9,384 nucleotides of DNA from an uncultured Oscillospiraceae bacterium (GTDB taxonomy: Bacteria; Bacillota; Clostridia; Oscillospirales; Acutalibacteraceae). Below the pieces are notes generated by a model. The model ran no database searches. It saw nothing but the letters and a program-made list of their open reading frames with translations, and was not told the origin of the DNA. Numbering within the stretch: the first letter of the stretch is position 1; each line of letters starts with the position of its first letter. Of this stretch, positions 1 through 6,074 are shown in pieces. Made by a program: the position numbers and the translations under genes. The stretch covers positions 1 through 9,384 of the forward strand of contig URDW01000079.1 of NCBI GenBank assembly GCA_900546735.1, read 5' to 3'.

Positions 1-45
1 GATCGCTCAGTGTCTCGTGGGCTCGGAGATGTGTATAAGAGACAG
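1..45. other. Nextera sequencing adapter and index (artifact)
   Basis: Positions 12-45 match the Illumina Nextera read-2 transposase adapter, and 27-45 are the 19-bp Tn5 mosaic end (AGATGTGTATAAGAGACAG). Bases 1-3 (GAT) fit the end of the P7 primer. Bases 4-11 (CGCTCAGT) sit exactly where the 8-base i7 index belongs; from memory they correspond to Nextera XT index N724 (ACTGAGCG read in reverse complement). This is library DNA left untrimmed at a contig end, not part of the organism. The ilvD reading frame continues through it without a stop, so automatic gene calling would add false residues. Confidence 0.97.
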
Positions 46-1436
46 TCCGTGATCAGGGCAACACAGTTGCCGAGACCGCTGCCCATAATGGCCGAAGTCG
101 GGTTGAGCATTTCACGCATGCCCGGGCCGCCCTTCGGACCCTCATAGCGAATGACTACGACCTCGCCGGGGTTGATCTTGCCGTTATAAATCGCGTTCAG
201 CGCATCCTCCTCGCAGTCAAATACGCGTGCTTTACCGGTGTGCTGCATCATCTCGGGCGCAACGGCAGAGCGCTTGACCACAGAGCCGTCCGGCGCCAGG
301 TTGCCCTTGAGCACGGCGATGCCGCCGGTCGGGCTGAACGGATCTGTTACAGGGCGGATGATGTTGGTGTCCAAAATCTCATGGCCTTCAATATTTTCAG
401 CGACCGTTTTGCCGGTGCAGGTCATCAGATCGGTATGCAGCAGACCGAGTTTGCTGATCTCGTGCATAACGGCGTAAATGCCGCCAGCCTCATTCAGTTC
501 TTCAATGTAATGATTGCCGGCAGGCGCCAGGTGGCAAAGATTCGGCGTTTTTTCAGAAATGCCGTTTGCCACGTCCAGGTCAAGCGTGATGCCGCACTCA
601 TGCGCAATGGCAGGCAGGTGCAGCATGCTGTTGGTGGAGCAGCCGAGCGCCATGTCGATCGTCAGCGCGTTCAAAAACGCCTCTTTCGTCATGATATCGC
701 GCGGTTTCAGGTCTTTTTTCACAAGCTCCATCACCTGCATGCCGGCGCGCTTGGCCAGCTGCAGACGTGCCGAGTAAACGGCCGGAATGGTGCCGTTGCC
801 CGCAAGGCCCATGCCGAGCACTTCGGTCAGGCAGTTCATGCTGTTGGCCGTGAACATGCCGGAGCAGGAACCGCAGGTCGGGCAGGCTTTGTTTTCAAAT
901 TCGTCGAGCTGTTCGTCGTTGATCTTGCCGGTGCGGTACTGCGAGACCGCCTCGGAAACGTTGGAATAGCTGATCTTACAGCCGTGGTGCACGCCGGCCA
1001 GCATCGGACCGCCCGAAACGAAAATGGTCGGGATATTGATGCGCGCCGCCGCCATCAGAAGACCCGGCACGTTTTTGTCACAGTTCGGCACCATGACGAG
1101 ACCGTCAAACGGGTGCGCCGTTGCCATAGCCTCGGTCGAGTCGGCGATCAGTTCACGGGTGACGAGCGAATATTTCATGCCCTCGTGCCCCATGGCAATA
1201 CCGTCGCAGACGGCGATCGCCGGAAAAACGATCGGCACGCCGCCGGCCATGGCCACGCCCTGTTTGACAGCTTCCACGACCTTATCAATATTCATATGGC
1301 CCGGCACGATCTCGTTGGCCGAACTGACGATGCCGATCAGCGGTTTGCCGATCTCTTCATCGGTTAAGCCGAGCGCATGCAGCAGCGCACGCTGCGGCGC
1401 GGCGTTGATTCCCTTTGTGATTTTGTCGCTTCTCAC
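46..1436 (-). CDS. ilvD: Dihydroxy-acid dehydratase, 3' end missing
   Basis: IlvD dehydrates 2,3-dihydroxy-isovalerate and 2,3-dihydroxy-3-methylvalerate to the keto acids that become valine, leucine and isoleucine; it is a cytosolic Fe-S enzyme. About 463 residues of the usual 550-570 are present. The start is GTG at 1436, preceded by AGGAGG (1443-1448) at a 6-base spacing; the N-terminus aligns with Bacillus IlvD. Seen: NEIVPGH at 41-47, CDGIAMGH at 77-84, the IlvD/Edd signature CDKNVPG at 119-125, and CPTCGSCSG at 185-193. The Cys found at the NEIVPGH site in [2Fe-2S] plant-type enzymes is absent, which fits the oxygen-labile [4Fe-4S] type known from E. coli. Native coding stops at ALITD, just inside the second family signature, so the catalytic Ser region is missing because the contig ends. 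Transcribed divergently from uvrC. Confidence 0.96.
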
Positions 1437-1463
1437 AAAAATTCCTCCTATTCGTTGTGCATT

Positions 1464-1496
1464 CTGCCTGAAAAAAGTTAAATTTTTTGCAGCCAG
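1464..1496 (-). promoter_or_regulatory. Hairpin at the 5' end of the ilvD leader
   Basis: In the ilvD transcript this segment folds as an imperfect stem: CUGGCUGCAAAAAA (from 1496 down to 1483) pairs with UUUUUUCAGGCAG (1476 to 1464) around a 6-base loop, with one G-C-position mismatch and one bulged C. It starts about 5 bases after the predicted transcription start and ends some 16 bases before the Shine-Dalgarno site. It is not a terminator in this direction (no U-run follows the stem) and not a T-box. A role in mRNA stability is possible, but chance pairing of the A6/T6 runs is not excluded. Confidence 0.35.
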
Positions 1497-1507
1497 AAAC
1501 TGAATTT

Positions 1508-1536
1508 ATTATATAACGGCGCGCGCAGGATGTCAA
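1508..1536 (-). promoter_or_regulatory. ilvD promoter, perfect sigma-A consensus
   Basis: Read on the minus strand: TTGACA (1536-1531), a 17-base spacer (1530-1514), and TATAAT (1513-1508). Both hexamers and the spacing match consensus exactly. Predicted transcription start is about 1501, giving a leader of about 65 bases. The spacer is unusually GC-rich (alternating GC at 1518-1526). The bases GCCGTTATA at 1520-1512 recur at the rsmD promoter. Confidence 0.88.
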
Positions 1537-1543
1537 TTTTTAA

Positions 1544-1572
1544 TTGTAAACATCTTTTAACTATGTTAAAAT
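1544..1572 (+). promoter_or_regulatory. uvrC promoter, extended -10 type
   Basis: TTGTAA (1544-1549), a 17-base spacer, then TAAAAT (1567-1572) preceded by TGT at 1564-1566, which is the TGn extension of an extended -10 element. The start point would fall at about 1579, inside the Shine-Dalgarno GAGGAAG (1579-1585), so the leader would be only about 12 bases. The -35 boxes of this promoter and the divergent ilvD promoter are 7 bp apart. Confidence 0.7.
1555..1571. repeat. Inverted repeat over the uvrC -10 box
   Basis: TTTTAAC (1555-1561), centre TAT, GTTAAAA (1565-1571): a perfect 7-bp inverted repeat with a 3-base centre that overlaps the -10 box. Its position suits an operator, but the arms are AT-rich and could pair by chance. 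It is not a standard Gram-positive LexA box, which has a 4-base centre between GAAC and GTTC. Confidence 0.35.
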
Positions 1573-1590
1573 AAAAGCGAGGAAGATGCT

Positions 1591-3432
1591 ATGACTGAAA
1601 AAGAACTGCGAAAAAAAGCGATGGCGCTCCCGCTGCAGCCGGGCGTGTACATCATGAAAAACAAAGACAAAAAAATCATCTACATCGGCAAGGCAAAAGC
1701 GCTGAAAAACCGTGTTTCGTCCTACTTTGGCAGCCACACCAACCACACACTGAAAGTCATCCGCATGGTGGAAAATGTAGATGATTTTGACTATATCCTG
1801 TGCGACAGCGAATTTGAAGCGCTGGTGCTTGAATGCTCGCTCATCAAACAGCACCGGCCGAAGTACAACATTCTGCTGAAAGACGACAAGGGCTACAACT
1901 ACATCAAGATCACAAAAGGCGAATTTCCGCGCATTTCGGAATGCAAGCGGATGGACCAGGACGGCGCGACCTACATTGGCCCCTACACCTCCGGCTTTTC
2001 CGTAAAAACGGCTGTGGAAGAGACGCTGAAAATTTTTAAACTGCCGCGCTGCAGCAAACAGTTCCCGCGTGACTACAACAAGTCGCGGCCGTGCCTGAAC
2101 GGGTTTATGGACCTTTGCTGCGCGCCGTGCGCCGGCCGCATCAGCCAGGCCGAGTACAAAAAGAACGTAGACGATGCCGTGACTTTTATAAAGGGCGGCA
2201 GCGTAAAGGCCGTAAAGGAAATGCAAAAGCGCATGGAGGACTGCGCGGAAAACCTGCAGTTTGAAGAGGCGGCCAAGCTGCGCGACCGTATCCGCGCCAT
2301 TCAAAACATTGAAGAAAAGCAAAAAGTCGTAAAGATCTCCGCTAAGGAAGAAGATGTTTTCGCCCTGGCCTTTGGTACAAAAAAGATGTGCTTTGAAGTG
2401 CTGCGCTTTGAAAACTACCGCCTGACGGACAGCGAGCACTTTATTTTGGAAGCTGCCGAGGATAACGGCGAAACGCGCGCCGAACTGATCGAACGCTACT
2501 ACTCCATGCGCGACCGGGTGCCGCCGCGCATCACGGTAGACGGCGACGTGGAAAACGAAGAGCTGCTGCAGCAGTTTCTGGAAAAGCAGCGCGGCGCAAA
2601 AGTGGAGATTTTTCACCCGCAAAAAGGCGCGCAGATCTCGATTTTGGCGCTTTGCAAAACGAATGCGAACGAACACATTGCCCAGTACCAGGGCCGACTC
2701 GGCAAAGAGATCCAGGCGCTTAGCGAACTGGCCGACCTTTTAAATCTGCCCGGTCCGCCCGAATACATTGAAAGCTACGACATTTCACACACGTTCGGCG
2801 CCGACAATGTGGCCGGCATGGTGGTGTTCCACAACGGCCGGCCGATGAAAAAAGCCTACAAGCGCTTTTCCATCAAAGGATTCGACGGGCAAAACGACGT
2901 CGGCTCTATGCAAGAGGTGCTGACCCGCCGTTTTACGCACTACCGCGAGGAACAGGGCACCGACTCCACCTTTGCGATCAAGCCCGACCTGATCCTGCTG
3001 GACGGCGGAACGGCACAGGTACACGCCGTGCTGCCCGTGATCCGGCAGATGAACCTGGACATACCGGTCTTTGGCATGGTCAAAGACTCCAAGCACAGAA
3101 CACGCGCCATTGCTACCTCCGGCGGTGAGATCGAGATCAACTACAAGCGCAGCGCGTTTACGCTGGTCTCCTCCATTCAGGAAGAAGTGCACCGTTTTGC
3201 CGTTTCCTACCACCACGCCAAGCACAAAAAAAGCTCGTTTTCCTCTTCCCTGCTGCAGATCGACGGCATTGGCCCCAAAAAGGCAAAAGCGCTTTTAAAG
3301 CACTTTAAAACGATTGCCAAGCTGAAAGAAGCGCAGCCGGATGAAATGGAAAAAGTACCCGGTATCGGGGCAAAAGATGCAAAGGCAGTTTTTGCATACT
3401 TTCACAGTGCGCAGGACGGCGGACAAAAATAA
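1591..3432 (+). CDS. uvrC: Excinuclease ABC subunit C
   Basis: UvrC makes both incisions around a DNA lesion after UvrB is loaded by UvrA. The 613-residue protein is full length. Domains in order: GIY-YIG nuclease for the 3' cut (GVY 18-20, YIG 31-33, Arg41, the EALVLE acidic segment near 76-81); a cysteine cluster; a UVR UvrB-binding helix pair at about 204-243; the RNase H-like nuclease for the 5' cut, with likely catalytic Asp397 (YDISH), Asp471 (LLDGG) and His534 (VHRFA); and two helix-hairpin-helix DNA-binding motifs from about 553 (DGIGPKKAK and PGIGAKDAK). Cys154, 168, 176 and 180 have the spacing of the reported [4Fe-4S] ligands of E. coli UvrC. The start ATG has GAGGAAG 5 bases upstream. 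It stands alone; no strong terminator follows, so some read-through into rsmD is possible. Confidence 0.98.
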   Translation: MTEKELRKKAMALPLQPGVYIMKNKDKKIIYIGKAKALKNRVSSYFGSHTNHTLKVIRMVENVDDFDYILCDSEFEALVLECSLIKQHRPKYNILLKDDKGYNYIKITKGEFPRISECKRMDQDGATYIGPYTSGFSVKTAVEETLKIFKLPRCSKQFPRDYNKSRPCLNGFMDLCCAPCAGRISQAEYKKNVDDAVTFIKGGSVKAVKEMQKRMEDCAENLQFEEAAKLRDRIRAIQNIEEKQKVVKISAKEEDVFALAFGTKKMCFEVLRFENYRLTDSEHFILEAAEDNGETRAELIERYYSMRDRVPPRITVDGDVENEELLQQFLEKQRGAKVEIFHPQKGAQISILALCKTNANEHIAQYQGRLGKEIQALSELADLLNLPGPPEYIESYDISHTFGADNVAGMVVFHNGRPMKKAYKRFSIKGFDGQNDVGSMQEVLTRRFTHYREEQGTDSTFAIKPDLILLDGGTAQVHAVLPVIRQMNLDIPVFGMVKDSKHRTRAIATSGGEIEINYKRSAFTLVSSIQEEVHRFAVSYHHAKHKKSSFSSSLLQIDGIGPKKAKALLKHFKTIAKLKEAQPDEMEKVPGIGAKDAKAVFAYFHSAQDGGQK

Positions 3433-3440
3433 ACAAAACT

Positions 3441-3462
3441 CGGATATTTTATTAAATATCTG
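3441..3462 (+). other. AT-rich hairpin after uvrC
   Basis: CGGATATTT (3441-3449), loop TATT, AAATATCTG (3454-3462) form a 9-bp stem with one G-U pair, beginning 9 bases after the uvrC stop. No U-run follows (ATTAATAAC), so it is at best a weak terminator or an mRNA 3'-end stabiliser. The rest of the 100-base gap to rsmD holds the rsmD promoter. Confidence 0.4.
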
Positions 3463-3471
3463 ATTAATAAC

Positions 3472-3500
3472 TTGACTAAACGGCACGATGCCGTTATAAT
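3472..3500 (+). promoter_or_regulatory. rsmD-coaD operon promoter
   Basis: TTGACT (3472-3477), a 17-base spacer and TATAAT (3495-3500): one mismatch from the sigma-A consensus. Predicted start at about 3507, leaving a leader of about 26 bases with the Shine-Dalgarno AAGGAAG at 3518-3524. Confidence 0.88.
3479..3495. promoter_or_regulatory. Candidate operator: inverted repeat in promoter spacer
   Basis: AACGGC (3479-3484), centre ACGAT, GCCGTT (3490-3495) is a perfect 6-bp inverted repeat that fills the spacer between the -35 and -10 boxes. That is where a repressor would block RNA polymerase. One half-site in the same setting (GCCGTTATA) also occurs at the ilvD -10 region. No regulator gene lies nearby to assign it to, and a 6-bp repeat of this kind could arise by chance. 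Confidence 0.4.
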
Positions 3501-3532
3501 AATTTTCGAAATAATGTAAGGAAGATGCCTGT

Positions 3533-4075
3533 ATGATGCGTGTAATCACCGGTTCGGCCCGCGGCCGCCGCCTTGCCACGCTCGAGGGCGCCGAAATCAC
3601 GCGCCCCACATCGGAAAGCGTAAAAGAGGCTGTCTTCAGCATGATCCAGTTTGAACTGGAGGACAAAAAGATTTTAGACCTTTTTGCCGGTTCCGGCCAG
3701 TTGGGCATTGAAGCACTGTCGCGCGGCGCAGCAAGCTGCACGTTTGTGGAAGCCGACCGTGCCGCACTGGAGATCGTGCGCAAAAACGTGGCGACCTGCC
3801 GCTTTGAAAGCAAGAGCACCATTGTTTTTTCCGATGCGCTTGCTTTTCTGGCAAGAAGAGAAAAATTTGACATTGCTTTTATTGACCCGCCCTACAAAAC
3901 AGGGCTTGCCAAAGAAGCGCTGCTGGCTTTGGCCAAGTCGGTAAACGACGGCGGCATTGTGCTGTGCGAAACACACCGCGACGAAGAAATGCCGAAAACC
4001 GCCGGGCCGCTGACCCAGACCAAGGAAAAAACATACGGCCGCACGAAGGTCACCGTTTACCGAAAGGATGTCTGA
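3533..4075 (+). CDS. rsmD: 16S rRNA (guanine966-N2)-methyltransferase
   Basis: RsmD methylates G966 (E. coli numbering) of 16S rRNA, using S-adenosylmethionine, during 30S subunit assembly. The 180-residue length is typical. The Rossmann-type SAM-binding motif I is LDLFAGSGQLG at 48-58, and the N6/N2-amino methyltransferase catalytic motif DPPY is at 118-121. The N-terminus MRVITG and the following RGR/TRPTSE-type stretch are characteristic of the family. The gene begins with two ATGs (3533 and 3536). The family usually begins at the second, but the Shine-Dalgarno AAGGAAG (3518-3524) is better spaced for the first (8 bases), so I use 3533. It heads an operon with coaD and a coiled-coil gene, an order commonly seen in Firmicutes. 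Confidence 0.95.
   Translation: MMRVITGSARGRRLATLEGAEITRPTSESVKEAVFSMIQFELEDKKILDLFAGSGQLGIEALSRGAASCTFVEADRAALEIVRKNVATCRFESKSTIVFSDALAFLARREKFDIAFIDPPYKTGLAKEALLALAKSVNDGGIVLCETHRDEEMPKTAGPLTQTKEKTYGRTKVTVYRKDV
4063..4068 (+). promoter_or_regulatory. Ribosome binding site deciding the coaD start
   Basis: AAAGGA at 4063-4068 lies inside the end of rsmD. It abuts the ATG at 4068, so it cannot serve that codon, but it is 8 bases from the in-frame GTG at 4077. It therefore favours the GTG start. Confidence 0.6.
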
Positions 4076-4076
4076 T

Positions 4077-4562
4077 GTGAAAACCGTGCTCTATCCGGGC
4101 AGCTTTGACCCCGTAACACTCGGTCACGTGGACATCATTGAACGCGCAGCCGACCTTTTTGACAAGGTGATCGTTCTGGTCACCGTCAACAACGCCAAAA
4201 AAGACCCGCTCTTTTCCCTGGAGGAACGCATCGATCTTCTGAGGCGCTGCATCCATAAAGACAACATCGAAATCGACACATGCGACGGTCTGCTTGTGGA
4301 ATACGCCAAAAGCCACGGCGTTTCCGCCATTGTCAAGGGTCTGCGCGCCGTGTCGGACTTTGATTACGAATTTCAGCAGGCGCTTACAAACAAAAGCCTG
4401 TACCCCGCCATTGAGACCGTGTTTTTAACGGCGCGGGCCGAAAACATGTTTTTGTCGAGCAGCATGGTCAAGGAAGTCTGTTCTCTCGGCGGCGACATTT
4501 CCCTGTTCGTCCCGAAAGAAATCAAAAACGATATTTATCAAAGATGTAAAGGAGAAGTTTAA
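4077..4562 (+). CDS. coaD: Phosphopantetheine adenylyltransferase
   Basis: CoaD transfers AMP from ATP to 4'-phosphopantetheine, giving dephospho-CoA and pyrophosphate, the penultimate step of coenzyme A synthesis in the cytosol. The nucleotidyltransferase signature PGSFDPVTLGH (7-17 from the GTG) contains the TxGH motif, and LSSSMVK (126-132) is the C-terminal ISSSxVR-type ATP-binding motif. The length of 161 residues is typical. Two in-frame starts exist: ATG 4068, which overlaps rsmD by 8 bases but has no spaced Shine-Dalgarno, and GTG 4077, one base after the rsmD stop and 8 bases after AAAGGA. The GTG gives the family-typical N-terminus MKTVLYPGSFDP, so I prefer it; the ATG version would be 164 residues (MSDVKTV...). 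Probably translated by coupling with rsmD. Confidence 0.95.
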   Translation: MKTVLYPGSFDPVTLGHVDIIERAADLFDKVIVLVTVNNAKKDPLFSLEERIDLLRRCIHKDNIEIDTCDGLLVEYAKSHGVSAIVKGLRAVSDFDYEFQQALTNKSLYPAIETVFLTARAENMFLSSSMVKEVCSLGGDISLFVPKEIKNDIYQRCKGEV

Positions 4563-4563
4563 C

Positions 4564-5130
4564 ATGACGAATACCGATATCCTGCTTGAGGATCTTGAAG
4601 ATGTGCTGGATGACGCCACCAGCATGCCGATGACGAAAAAAAGCCTGGTGGATGTAGACAAAATTAAAAGGATCATCGAAGATATCCGTCTGAACACCCC
4701 GCAGGAGACCAAACAGGCCAAGGCCATTGTGGACTCCAAGAACAACATCATCGAAGCCGCCAAAAAGGAAGCGGCCGACACCATTAAGCAGGCGCAGGAA
4801 CAGGCGCGCGAGCTGGTTGCCCGCGACGAGATCACCAAAACGGCGCAGGCTGAGGCCGCACAGATCATTGCCGAAGCAAAAGAAACGGCACAAAACGGTC
4901 TGACCGAAGCCAAGAACCAGGCCTCTGAAATTCTGGCAAACGCCACCACACAGGCCAATGAAATGGTGACTTCCGCGCAGCAGAAGAGCCGCGAGATCCT
5001 GACGGCCGTCAACAGCTATGCCGACGAAACCCTGCTTGAGATCGACTCTTCCCTTTACAAGGCGCTGACCGATGTACGGCGCATCAGAAAAGGCATCAGC
5101 GAGTCGCAGAACAAGCACTCCGGCAATTAA
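4564..5130 (+). CDS. Coiled-coil protein of unknown function, coaD-linked
   Basis: This is a 188-residue soluble protein with no signal peptide, membrane segment, Cys or Trp. Residues 1-37 are acidic and then mixed. IEDIRLNTPQE (38-48) resembles a block I recall from Clostridia proteins encoded after coaD and labelled 'ATPase' or 'V-type ATPase subunit H-like'. Residues about 50-160 form one long Ala/Glu/Gln/Lys-rich helix with heptad character, like the stalk of ATP synthase subunit b or the tail of DivIVA-type proteins. The end is basic. There is no Walker motif, so 'ATPase' is only a similarity label. The start has AAAGGAG (4548-4554) at 9 bases and lies 1 base after the coaD stop, so it is the last gene of the rsmD operon. 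A scaffold or cell-division role is speculation; I assign no function. Confidence 0.88.
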   Translation: MTNTDILLEDLEDVLDDATSMPMTKKSLVDVDKIKRIIEDIRLNTPQETKQAKAIVDSKNNIIEAAKKEAADTIKQAQEQARELVARDEITKTAQAEAAQIIAEAKETAQNGLTEAKNQASEILANATTQANEMVTSAQQKSREILTAVNSYADETLLEIDSSLYKALTDVRRIRKGISESQNKHSGN

Positions 5131-5134
5131 GTGT

Positions 5135-5170
5135 AAAAAATGCGCTCCGTCTTTTACGGAGCGTTTTTTT
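5135..5170 (+). terminator. Intrinsic terminator of the rsmD-coaD operon
   Basis: The 8-bp perfect stem CGCTCCGT (5143-5150) / ACGGAGCG (5156-5163) has loop CTTTT and is followed by seven Ts (5164-5170). An A-run at 5135-5140 precedes the stem. It begins right after the coiled-coil gene stop. It ends only 32 bases before metF, so it either separates two units or works as a leaky or controlled attenuator for metF. Confidence 0.93.
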
Positions 5171-5188
5171 ATGTATGCGCGCAAACAG

Positions 5189-5195
5189 AAAGAGG
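5189..5195 (+). promoter_or_regulatory. Ribosome binding site deciding the metF start
   Basis: AAAGAGG (5189-5195) is 7 bases from ATG 5203 and fixes the metF start there. The longer reading frame opens at an ATG at 5140 that overlaps the terminator stem, which makes that start unlikely. Confidence 0.8.
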
Positions 5196-5202
5196 TAAGA
5201 AC

Positions 5203-6072
5203 ATGAGAGTTATTGATAAAATCCGTTCCGGCAGACCCTGTCTGTCCTTTGAAGTATTCCCCCCGAAAACGAGCGACAAGTTCGACAGCGTAAAAGAAGC
5301 AACGGAACAGATCGCTGCGCTGAAGCCGGACTTTATGAGCGTGACCTACGGCGCCGGCGGCGGCACGTCAGAGTTTACGCTGAACATTGCCCAAAACATT
5401 GAAAAAAAGTTCGGCGTACCGGCGCTTGCGCACCTGACCTGCGTTTCCTCCACCAAAGAACAGGTCAGGGCGCAGATCGAAAAACTGAAAGCCGACGGCA
5501 TTGAAAACATTTTAGCGCTGCGCGGCGATATTCCACAGGATTTTGACCGCAGCAAAATGGAATTTCACCATGCGTCAGAGCTGATCGAATGCATCCGCCA
5601 GTACGGTGATTTCTGCATCGGCGGCGCCTGTTACCCGGAAGGCCACACCGAATGCGAGACGCTGGCCAAGGACATTGAACACCTGAAACTCAAAGAGGAA
5701 GCCGGCTGTTCCTTTTTTACGACGCAGATGTTTTTTGACAACAACATTTTGTATTCATTCCTCTACAAGATCCGCGACGCCGGCATCACCGTGCCGATCG
5801 TAGCCGGTATCATGCCGGTCACAAACGCGAACCAGATCAAGCGCATCACGAACCTTTCGGGCACTTTCGTTCCGGCGCGCTTCCGTGCGATCGTGGAACG
5901 TTTCGGCAACGACCCCAAAGCCATGAAACAGGCCGGCATTGCCTACGCCACCGAGCAGGTCATTGACTTGCTGGCAAACGGCGTCAACGCCGTGCACATC
6001 TACTCCATGAATAAGCCGGATGTGGCGGCCAAGATCAAAGAAAACCTTTGTGATATTCTGGCACAGGCATAA
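5203..6072 (+). CDS. metF: 5,10-methylenetetrahydrofolate reductase
   Basis: MetF is an FAD enzyme that reduces 5,10-methylene-tetrahydrofolate to 5-methyl-tetrahydrofolate, the methyl donor for methionine synthase. From ATG 5203 it has 289 residues, the usual bacterial length. Family motifs: SFEVFPPKTS near the N-terminus with the likely catalytic Glu17, SVTYGAGGG, HLTCVSSTKEQ, ALRGD with Asp109 at the FAD/folate site, TTQMFFDN with the folate-contacting Gln175, and PIVAGIMPV. The C-terminus GVNAVHIYSMN is also typical. An in-frame upstream ATG at 5140 would add 21 residues translated from the terminator and is rejected. It heads metF-activation protein-metH. The electron donor (NADH, or a MetV-type partner as in acetogens) cannot be told; no metV is in the window. 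No promoter or SAM riboswitch is visible upstream. Confidence 0.97.
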   Translation: MRVIDKIRSGRPCLSFEVFPPKTSDKFDSVKEATEQIAALKPDFMSVTYGAGGGTSEFTLNIAQNIEKKFGVPALAHLTCVSSTKEQVRAQIEKLKADGIENILALRGDIPQDFDRSKMEFHHASELIECIRQYGDFCIGGACYPEGHTECETLAKDIEHLKLKEEAGCSFFTTQMFFDNNILYSFLYKIRDAGITVPIVAGIMPVTNANQIKRITNLSGTFVPARFRAIVERFGNDPKAMKQAGIAYATEQVIDLLANGVNAVHIYSMNKPDVAAKIKENLCDILAQA

Positions 6073-6074
6073 CG

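Noticed and set aside
240..1367. Long plus-strand reading frame of 375 codons opposite ilvD
   Set aside because: ilvD is clear on the minus strand with family motifs throughout. The opposite frame is open because of GC-rich codon bias and reads as His/Arg/Val/Gly-rich low-information protein.
1437..1507. T-box or leader-peptide attenuator before ilvD
   Set aside because: The leader is only about 65 bases and lacks the T-box core, a terminator and any run of Val/Leu/Ile codons.
1555..1571. LexA/SOS box at the uvrC promoter
   Set aside because: The inverted repeat TTTTAAC-TAT-GTTAAAA has a 3-base centre and TAAC/GTTA arms, whereas the Gram-positive SOS box has a 4-base centre with GAAC/GTTC. 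I report it only as an unassigned repeat.
1580..1589. 10-base repeat AGGAAGATGC before both uvrC and rsmD (also 3519-3528)
   Set aside because: It spans the Shine-Dalgarno in both leaders, so similarity is expected, and the few extra matching bases are compatible with chance.
1561..2676. 371-codon minus-strand frame opposite uvrC
   Set aside because: uvrC has all its motifs in this interval. The antisense frame has no recognisable family and no ribosome site.
5131..5202. SAM riboswitch upstream of metF
   Set aside because: There is no space for its roughly 100-base fold. The only structure is the 8-bp terminator of the preceding operon.
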